Source of the DNA: CAVVYA01 sp964577835
GTDB taxonomy: Bacteria > Pseudomonadota > Alphaproteobacteria > SMXQ01
NCBI GenBank assembly: GCA_964577835.1
Contig: CAZOBN010000182.1
Location: 1 to 5,154, forward strand
Length of the DNA: 5,154 bases
Reading direction: 5' to 3'
The notes beneath the pieces are model-generated. The model saw nothing but the letters and a program-made list of their open reading frames with translations, was not told the origin of the DNA and did not search any database. Of this stretch, positions 1 to 5,154 are shown piece after piece; position 1 is the stretch's first letter; the number at the start of each line of letters is the position of its first letter. The position numbers were made by a program, and so were the translations under genes.

Positions 1-48
1 GGGGGAGGGCCGGGGTGGGGGTGACTCTTGCTTCAATGATAGCCAGTA
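1..48. other. Non-coding left edge with a G-quadruplex-type G-run tract
   Basis: Positions 1-21 on the plus strand hold four G-runs (1-5, 7-9, 12-15, 17-21) separated by loops of only A, CC and T. That fits the strict G3+N1-7 pattern for an intramolecular quadruplex. It begins 28 bases beyond the stop of the leftward protease gene, whose mRNA would be C-rich here. No gene, terminator or promoter can be supported in the 48 bases, and the tract may continue outside the window. Confidence 0.5.
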
Positions 49-1605
49 CTAGCCCTTGTCGAGCGGCAGCACGACGAAGCGCTGATCGCTCTGGCGCTCG
101 ACGAGCAGCAGGATCGACTTGCGCTTCGCGGCGCGCGCCTTGTCGATCTTCGCCTTGACGTCGTTCGGGTTGTCCACCTTGTCCTGGGCGACCTCGATGA
201 TGAGCTCGCCAGGACGGATGCCCTTTTCGCTCGCCGGGCTGTTCGGCGCCACATCGACGACGACCACGCCCTTAGCCTCGTTGGCCAGCTTGAACTGCGA
301 GCGCAACGCACCGGTGAGGTCCGACAGGGTCAGGCCGAGGATCGAGACGCCGCCGCGCGGCGCCTGCTCCTTCTTGCTGTCGTCCGGCTTGGCGGCGACG
401 GCGACCTCGTCTTCCTTGAGCTCGCCGACTTTGGCCCTGACGGTCTGCTCCTTGCCCTTACGCCAGACCAGGACGTTCACTTCCTTGTCGATCGGCGTTT
501 CGGCGACGACGCGCGGCAGACGGCGCATTTCGGCGATCTCGCGGCCGTCGAAGCGCAGAATCACGTCGCCTGCCTCAAGGCCCGCCTTCTCGGCCGGCCC
601 CTGCTCGGTGACGCCGGCGACCAGCGCGCCGCGCGGCTTCGCCAGCCCAAGGCTCTCGGCGATCTCGTCGGTCACCGACTGGATGCGCACACCGAGCCAG
701 CCGCGCCGCGTCTTGCCGAACTCGCGCAATTGGGCAACCACCGGCGCAGCGAGGCTCGACGGAATGGCGAAGCCGATGCCGATGCTGCCGCCGGACGGCG
801 AGAAGATCGCCGTGTTCACGCCGATCACCTCGCCCGCGATGTTGAACATCGGGCCGCCGGAGTTGCCGCGATTGATCGACGCGTCGGTCTGCAGATAGTC
901 GTCATAGGGACCGGACTGGATGTCGCGGGCGCGGGCGGAGATGATGCCCGCGGTCACCGTGCCACCGAGGCCAAATGGATTGCCGATCGCCACCACCCAA
1001 TCGCCGACGCGCGATTTGTCGGAATCGCCGAACTTGACGAACGGCAGGGGCTTGGTCGCCTCGACCTTGAGCAGCGCGATGTCGGTCTTGGCATCGTGCC
1101 CGATGACCTTCGCCTTGAGGTTGGTATCGTCATGCAGGATGACGGTGACCTCGTCGGCGTCCTCGATCACATGGTTGTTGGTGACGATGTAGCCGCTGGC
1201 ATCGACGATGAAGCCGGAGCCCAGCGATGTGGTGCGGCGCGGCTGGGATTCCGGACGGTTGCGGTCGAAGAAGTCGCGGAAGAATTCCTCGAAGGGCGAG
1301 CCCGGCGGGAACTGGGGAATTTCCGGCCCGCGCTGTTGCTGGCGCTCCTTGTTGACCTGGGTGGTGGAGATATTGACCACCGCGGGCAGCAGCTTTTCCG
1401 CCAGATCGGCGAAACTGTCGGGTGCGCCGCGGCTCTGAGCGTGGGTCGGGCCGATCGACGGCAGCGCGAAGCTCACGACGAGCAGGGCCATGACGCCGGC
1501 GCTGGCGGCCCGGCGGGCCACGCGGCGACGCATGGCGCCGAACATGCGGAAAGGACTCGACGCTGCGGACTCCACAAATTCAACCTGCGTCACTGCAATC
1601 TCCAT
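49..1605 (-). CDS. degP: Do-family periplasmic serine protease (DegP/HtrA/MucD-like), two PDZ domains
   Basis: Encodes 518 residues from the ATG at 1605, a normal length for the Do family. An N-terminal basic stretch (about residues 25-32, MRRRVARR) and hydrophobic core (34-50) end in a plausible signal-peptidase site after THA (residue 56), so the enzyme should act in the periplasm. The trypsin-like domain (about 70-295) carries the full triad: His145 in TNNHV, Asp175 in KTDIALL and Ser249 in RGNSGGP. The segment between the first strands and the catalytic core (about 83-122) is Pro/Arg/Phe-rich. PDZ1 begins at RGWLGV (301-306) and runs to about 395. A Lys/Glu/Asp-rich linker (about 396-417) leads to PDZ2 (about 418-515). 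By family knowledge it degrades or chaperones misfolded envelope proteins. It is the last gene of the leftward hflK-hflC cluster, 208 bases after hflC, and probably has its own promoter. DegP, DegQ and MucD cannot be separated from sequence alone. The start is not certain: GTG at 1656 and ATGs at 1545 and 1533 are in frame. Confidence 0.95.
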   Translation of the reverse strand: MEIAVTQVEFVESAASSPFRMFGAMRRRVARRAASAGVMALLVVSFALPSIGPTHAQSRGAPDSFADLAEKLLPAVVNISTTQVNKERQQQRGPEIPQFPPGSPFEEFFRDFFDRNRPESQPRRTTSLGSGFIVDASGYIVTNNHVIEDADEVTVILHDDTNLKAKVIGHDAKTDIALLKVEATKPLPFVKFGDSDKSRVGDWVVAIGNPFGLGGTVTAGIISARARDIQSGPYDDYLQTDASINRGNSGGPMFNIAGEVIGVNTAIFSPSGGSIGIGFAIPSSLAAPVVAQLREFGKTRRGWLGVRIQSVTDEIAESLGLAKPRGALVAGVTEQGPAEKAGLEAGDVILRFDGREIAEMRRLPRVVAETPIDKEVNVLVWRKGKEQTVRAKVGELKEDEVAVAAKPDDSKKEQAPRGGVSILGLTLSDLTGALRSQFKLANEAKGVVVVDVAPNSPASEKGIRPGELIIEVAQDKVDNPNDVKAKIDKARAAKRKSILLLVERQSDQRFVVLPLDKG

Positions 1606-1608
1606 TCG

Positions 1609-1612
1609 TCCT
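1609..1612 (-). promoter_or_regulatory. Ribosome binding site supporting the protease start at 1605
   Basis: AGGA on the minus strand lies 3 bases before the ATG at 1605, closer than the ideal spacing. None of the other possible starts (GTG 1656, ATG 1545, ATG 1533) has a better purine tract, so this weak site is the main sequence reason for choosing 1605. A GTG at 1575 has CAGG upstream and is a further, less likely option. Confidence 0.4.
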
Positions 1613-1681
1613 GCTGGCGCCGCGACCGACCGGGAAGGCCGAGCGGACGCAAGCACCGGATCGTGGTGTTATCTTGGCTCG

Positions 1682-1710
1682 ACTATGCTCCGCGTTTCAG
1701 ACAGTTGCAA
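1682..1710 (-). promoter_or_regulatory. Candidate sigma-70-like promoter for the Do protease gene
   Basis: Reading leftward, TTGCAA (1710-1705) and CATAGT (1687-1682) are separated by exactly 17 bases. Each hexamer matches the housekeeping consensus at 4 of 6 positions. It would give a leader of about 70 bases before the ATG at 1605. The spacing and the lack of coding potential in this gap support it; the hexamers are only moderate and the assignment is an inference. Confidence 0.35.
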
Positions 1711-1720
1711 AGAGTGCAAC
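1704..1720. repeat. Inverted repeat GTTGCA-N5-TGCAAC, possible operator at the protease promoter
   Basis: Two perfect 6-base half-sites (1704-1709 and 1715-1720) flank a 5-base spacer. The site covers the whole candidate -35 element of the protease promoter, where a dimeric regulator would block or contact RNA polymerase. No regulator family is assigned. Confidence 0.4.
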
Positions 1721-1765
1721 GACGCGGGGATTTACGGAACCTAGGCATCAATTATGGTTCAATTT

Positions 1766-1802
1766 AGGCAGGGCCCGGGTCTTCTTCCAGGCCCTGCCTT
1801 TT
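1766..1802. terminator. Stem-loop behind hflC, terminator-like
   Basis: A perfect 10-base stem (AGGCAGGGCC at 1766-1775 with GGCCCTGCCT at 1790-1799) encloses a 14-base loop. It lies 14 bases beyond the hflC stop, as expected for a terminator or 3'-stabilising hairpin of the hflK-hflC transcript. The T-run (1799-1802) is on the plus strand. In the direction of hflC the stem is followed by AAATT rather than a run of U, so factor-independent stopping of leftward transcripts may be partial and allow read-through into the protease gene. Confidence 0.6.
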
Positions 1803-1813
1803 GCGAGCGTCTC

Positions 1814-2701
1814 TCAGCGACCCGCCGGCTTGACCGGCGGCTTTCCGGTCACATCGCGGAAATACCTGAGGAAATCGCTGTCGGGCTGGAGCACGAGGGT
1901 GGTGTCGCTGCCGAGCGCGCTGCGATAGGCCTCCATGGACCGGTAGAAGGAGAAGAACGCCGGGTCCTGGTTGGCGGCCTGAGCCCAGATCTGGACTTGC
2001 TGGCCGTCGCCGTCGCCGCGCAGGATCTGGGCCTGCTTGGCGGCATCGGCCAGCAGCACCGTGCGTTCGCGATCGGCGCGCGCGCGGATACGCTGGGCCA
2101 GTTCGGCACCTTGGGCACGGAATTCCTTGGCCTCGCGTTCGCGCTCGGACTTCATCCGGGCGTAGATCGCTTCGCTGTTGGCCTGAGGCAGGTCGGCGCG
2201 CCGGATGCGGACGTCGATGACGTCGATGCCGAAGCTCTTCGCCTCGTTCTGCACCTGCTTCTGAATTTCAGACATGATCGCGGCGCGCTCTTCCGAGAGC
2301 ACCGAGGCCAGTGTCACGTTGCCGACCACGTTACGCAGCGTGCCGTTGATGATCCGCTCGAGCCGGGCGCGCAGGCCCTGCTCGTTGCTGACCGCCTGGT
2401 AGTAGAGCAAGGGATCGACGATGCGATAACGGGCGAAGGCGTCGACCACCAGCCGCTTCTGGTCGGCGGCGATCACTTCTTCCGCCTCCGGATCGCTGTC
2501 GAGCACACGCTTGTCGAAGGTCTCGACGGTCTCCGCCACCGGGATCCGGAACTTGAGTCCCGGCTCGGTGATCACCCGCACCGGGTTGCCGAAGCGAAGC
2601 ACGATCGCCTGCTCGGTCTGATGCACGATGAAGGTGCTCCACAGACCGAGCACGATCACCGCGGCGGTAACGATACCGACGATCGTCAGATTTCTGCTCA
2701 T
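1814..2701 (-). CDS. hflC: HflC, SPFH/prohibitin-family modulator of FtsH
   Basis: Encodes 295 residues, a normal length for HflC. A single N-terminal membrane segment (about residues 5-25) is followed directly by the HflC-type entry to the SPFH domain (VHQTEQAIVLRFG, 26-38, then EPGLKFRIP, 46-54). The SPFH fold runs to about residue 185. A charged, Ala/Arg/Glu-rich helix (about 182-235) is the coiled coil that packs against HflK. The C-terminal part (FFSFYRSMEAYRSAL, 259-273, then LRYF, 288-291) is also typical of HflC. By family knowledge HflC alternates with HflK in a large membrane-anchored periplasmic cage around FtsH and restrains FtsH proteolysis of membrane proteins. Its ATG overlaps the hflK TGA as ATGA, and GGGAG lies 7 bases upstream inside hflK, so the two are translationally coupled. 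A stem-loop follows the stop by 14 bases. No anomaly is visible. Confidence 0.96.
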   Translation of the reverse strand: MSRNLTIVGIVTAAVIVLGLWSTFIVHQTEQAIVLRFGNPVRVITEPGLKFRIPVAETVETFDKRVLDSDPEAEEVIAADQKRLVVDAFARYRIVDPLLYYQAVSNEQGLRARLERIINGTLRNVVGNVTLASVLSEERAAIMSEIQKQVQNEAKSFGIDVIDVRIRRADLPQANSEAIYARMKSEREREAKEFRAQGAELAQRIRARADRERTVLLADAAKQAQILRGDGDGQQVQIWAQAANQDPAFFSFYRSMEAYRSALGSDTTLVLQPDSDFLRYFRDVTGKPPVKPAGR

Positions 2702-3846
2702 CGGCCGGCTCCCGTCTGGGGTTGGGTCTGCTGGCGGCGCTGGATTTCCGGCAGCGGCAGGTATGGCACCACGCCGGGCGAGCCCTGGGCCGCCTGGTCG
2801 ATGATGATCTTGTTGGTGCGGCGCAGGATTTCTTCCATGGTCTCGAGATAGATGCGCTGCTGCGTCACGTCCCTGGCCAGGGTGAACTGGCGATAGACCG
2901 CGAGGAAGCGGTTGGCATCGCCTTCCGCCCGGGCCACCACCTCCTGTTTGTAGCCTTCGGCTTCCTGGATCAGCCGTTCCGCCTCGCCGCGGGCGCGCGG
3001 AATGACGTCGTTGCGATAGGCCTCGGCTTCGTTGCGCTGGCGCTCCAAATCGGCGCGCGCGCGCTGCACGTCGCGGAAGGCGTCGACCACCGGACCCGGG
3101 GGATCGACCTTCTGCAGTTGCAGCTGGGTGATGTCCACCCCGGCGCCATACTCGTCGAGAATGCGTTGCAGCAGGACATCGGCGTCCTGCTCGATCTTGC
3201 GGCGGCCTTCGGCGAGAATCGGCTGGATCGGGCTGCGGCCGATGACCTCGCGCATGGCGCTCTCGGCCGCCGCCTTCACGGTCGCCTCCGGGCCGCGGAT
3301 GTTGAACAGGAACTTGCCGGCGTCCTTGATGACCCAGAACACCGTGAAGTTGATGTCGACGATGTTCTCGTCGCCGGTCAGCATCAAGGCTTCCTCAGGC
3401 ACCGAGCGGATGCTCTGCGGCGCGTTCACCGGGCCGACCATGCGGAAGCCGACGTCGACGCGATTGACCCGCGTCACCTTCGGCTTGGTCACCGTTTCGA
3501 TCGGATCGGGCAGTTTGAAATTGAGGCCGGGCGTCGAGGTGCGCACCCACTCGCCGAAGCGCAAGACGATGCCCTGCTCATCGGGCAGCACGCGGTAGGT
3601 GCACAGCCACAGCAACAGCAGCACCATGGCCGCGATGCCGAACAGAATGACCGGACCGGCGCCGCCGCCGCCCGGGAAGACACGCTTGAATCGGTCCTGG
3701 CCGCGCCGGATCAAATCTTCGAGATTGGGCGGCTGCGGGCCACCGCCGCCGCCGGAGCCCCGACCCCATGGGCTCGGACCGCCACCGCCGCCCGAGCCGC
3801 CGCCAGAGCCCCACGGGCCGCCGCCCCCCTGATTTGACCAAGGCAT
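2698..3846 (-). CDS. hflK: HflK, SPFH/prohibitin-family modulator of FtsH
   Basis: Encodes 382 residues from the ATG at 3846. That start is chosen because AAGGA sits 7 bases upstream and because MPWSNQGGG is the usual start of HflK. An in-frame extension to 4008 would run across the promoter region and the divergent gene's start. In order: a Gly-rich N-terminus on the cytoplasmic side (about 7-36), a short charged helix (NLEDLIRRGQDRFKRVF, 41-57), one membrane segment (about 64-83), the SPFH domain (LPDEQGIVLRFGEW, 87-100, to about 260) and a coiled coil rich in Arg/Glu/Ala (about 255-312). The Gln/Pro-rich tail resembles other HflK C-termini. By family knowledge it pairs with HflC to form the cage that holds FtsH and tunes degradation of membrane proteins. 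It is the first gene of the leftward cluster and is divergent from mrp. One cysteine (Cys82) lies at the end of the membrane segment. Confidence 0.96.
   Translation of the reverse strand: MPWSNQGGGGPWGSGGGSGGGGGPSPWGRGSGGGGGPQPPNLEDLIRRGQDRFKRVFPGGGGAGPVILFGIAAMVLLLLWLCTYRVLPDEQGIVLRFGEWVRTSTPGLNFKLPDPIETVTKPKVTRVNRVDVGFRMVGPVNAPQSIRSVPEEALMLTGDENIVDINFTVFWVIKDAGKFLFNIRGPEATVKAAAESAMREVIGRSPIQPILAEGRRKIEQDADVLLQRILDEYGAGVDITQLQLQKVDPPGPVVDAFRDVQRARADLERQRNEAEAYRNDVIPRARGEAERLIQEAEGYKQEVVARAEGDANRFLAVYRQFTLARDVTQQRIYLETMEEILRRTNKIIIDQAAQGSPGVVPYLPLPEIQRRQQTQPQTGAGR
2709..2713 (-). promoter_or_regulatory. Ribosome binding site of hflC within the end of hflK
   Basis: GGGAG on the minus strand is 7 bases before the hflC ATG at 2701 and lies inside the last codons of hflK. 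With the 4-base ATGA overlap (2698-2701) it supports coupled translation, which would help give the near-equal amounts expected for an HflK-HflC complex. Confidence 0.65.
3739..3828 (-). repeat. Glycine-rich low-complexity segment of hflK
   Basis: This DNA encodes HflK residues 7-36, mostly glycine, with PWG recurring at residues 11-13 and 26-28. Each PWG is followed by a Ser/Gly run (GSGGGSGGGGG, then RGSGGGGG), an imperfect internal duplication. It lies on the cytoplasmic side before the membrane segment. Gly-rich N-termini are usual in HflK; length variation here would be expected between strains. Confidence 0.75.
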
Positions 3847-3853
3847 TCTCGTG

Positions 3854-3858
3854 TCCTT
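3854..3858 (-). promoter_or_regulatory. Ribosome binding site deciding the hflK start
   Basis: AAGGA on the minus strand with a 7-base spacer before the ATG at 3846 is the best Shine-Dalgarno match near any hflK start candidate. It fixes the protein at 382 residues rather than the 436 of the longest open frame. Confidence 0.7.
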
Positions 3859-3870
3859 CGTGTTGGGTGA

Positions 3871-3888
3871 TCCGCCGCGCGCGGCGGA
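3871..3888. repeat. 18-bp perfect palindrome in the hflK leader
   Basis: TCCGCCGCG followed by CGCGGCGGA is an uninterrupted perfect palindrome. It sits between the candidate hflK promoter and the hflK ribosome site, about 24 bases before the start codon. In RNA it could form a G/C hairpin with a small loop; in DNA it could be a dimer-binding operator. No U-run follows on either strand, so it is not a standard terminator. Confidence 0.5.
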
Positions 3889-3898
3889 AAGCATGTCT

Positions 3899-3926
3899 TT
3901 GCAATAGGATGGTCCTGCCTTATATG
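3899..3926 (+). promoter_or_regulatory. Candidate promoter for mrp
   Basis: TTGCAA (3899-3904) and TATATG (3921-3926) are 16 bases apart, each matching consensus at 4 of 6 positions. Transcription would begin near 3933, giving a leader of about 70 bases before the ATG at 4002. The -10 overlaps that of the opposing hflK promoter. This is an inference from sequence match only. Confidence 0.35.
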
Positions 3927-3947
3927 ACAGCTTGACCCATGACGCAA
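3919..3947 (-). promoter_or_regulatory. Candidate promoter for the hflK-hflC cluster
   Basis: Reading leftward, TTGCGT (3947-3942) and TATAAG (3924-3919) are separated by exactly 17 bases. The -10 matches consensus at 5 of 6 positions; the -35 keeps the important TTG. The start would fall near 3912, giving a leader of about 65 bases before the ATG at 3846 that includes the 18-bp palindrome. Confidence 0.45.
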
Positions 3948-3963
3948 CGCGCCTCCCGGCGCG
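3948..3963 (+). repeat. Hairpin CGCGCC-TCCC-GGCGCG in the mrp leader
   Basis: A perfect 6-base G/C stem (3948-3953 with 3958-3963) closes a 4-base loop. It lies about 38 bases before the mrp start and within the leader predicted from the candidate mrp promoter. No T-run follows, so a leader structure is more likely than a terminator. Short G/C stems are common in DNA of this composition, which lowers confidence. Confidence 0.3.
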
Positions 3964-4001
3964 CCCCTGCATAGGTTGGTTGCAGCAGCCGGTTTTCCAA
4001 G

Positions 4002-5154
<1,153 letters not shown>

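Noticed and set aside
1736..1760. GGAAC followed by GGTTC on the plus strand, resembling an EcfG general-stress promoter
   Set aside because: The spacing is one base off the GGAAC-N16/17-CGTT pattern, it points toward the 3' end of hflC where no plus-strand gene exists, and the minus strand of the gap has no GGAAC. It is probably a chance inverted repeat.
730..1767. Long plus-strand open frame of 345 codons opposite the Do protease gene
   Set aside because: It is antisense to a gene with complete family motifs, has low-complexity His/Asp/Arg/Gly-rich translation and no recognisable domain. Such frames are common opposite GC-rich genes.
1754..2851. Plus-strand open frame of 365 codons opposite hflC and the end of hflK
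   Set aside because: It spans two real genes in antisense and has no family motif. It reflects codon bias of the minus-strand genes.
2722..3837. Plus-strand open frame of 371 codons opposite hflK
   Set aside because: Translation is a His/Asp/Ala/Arg-rich shadow of hflK with no recognisable domain or ribosome site.

Overview
The window is a high-GC piece of bacterial chromosome that looks alphaproteobacterial. The likely order is Hyphomicrobiales (Bradyrhizobium/Xanthobacter-like relatives), judged from the form of the HflK N-terminus (MPWSNQGGG...), the hflK-hflC-Do protease gene order and the Mrp variant. Genus and species cannot be told from the sequence. It is almost wholly coding, with one divergent intergenic region and one longer gap inside the leftward gene cluster. 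I see no mobile element, CRISPR array, tRNA or rRNA.

Layout. Positions 1-48 are non-coding and open with a G-rich tract of four G-runs. Positions 49-1605 (minus) encode a periplasmic Do-family (DegP/MucD-like) serine protease with an intact catalytic triad and two PDZ domains. Positions 1606-1813 are a gap holding a stem-loop just behind hflC and a candidate promoter with an overlapping palindrome for the protease gene. Positions 1814-2701 (minus) are hflC and 2698-3846 (minus) are hflK; their stop and start codons overlap as ATGA. Positions 3847-4001 separate hflK from a divergent gene and contain candidate promoters in both directions, an 18-bp perfect palindrome and a second hairpin. From 4002 to the window end (plus) runs a Mrp/ApbC-type P-loop ATPase whose 3' end lies outside the window.

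How the genes fit together. HflK and HflC are paired SPFH-domain inner-membrane proteins which, by family knowledge, surround the FtsH AAA+ protease and limit its action on membrane substrates. The Do protease degrades or holds misfolded proteins on the periplasmic side. The leftward cluster is therefore an envelope protein quality-control unit: hflK-hflC are translationally coupled, and the protease gene is probably read both by read-through and from its own promoter. The divergent Mrp ATPase belongs to the iron-sulfur cluster carrier family. It lacks the family's C-terminal Cys-X-X-Cys motif and has no cysteine in its first 384 residues, so its function as a classical Fe-S scaffold is doubtful.

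This is a mostly ordinary housekeeping region. I do not see a new multi-gene system. The items most worth a second look are the cysteine-free Mrp with a His-rich linker, the overlapping divergent promoters, the palindromes at the promoters and leaders, and the compact G-quadruplex motif at the left edge.
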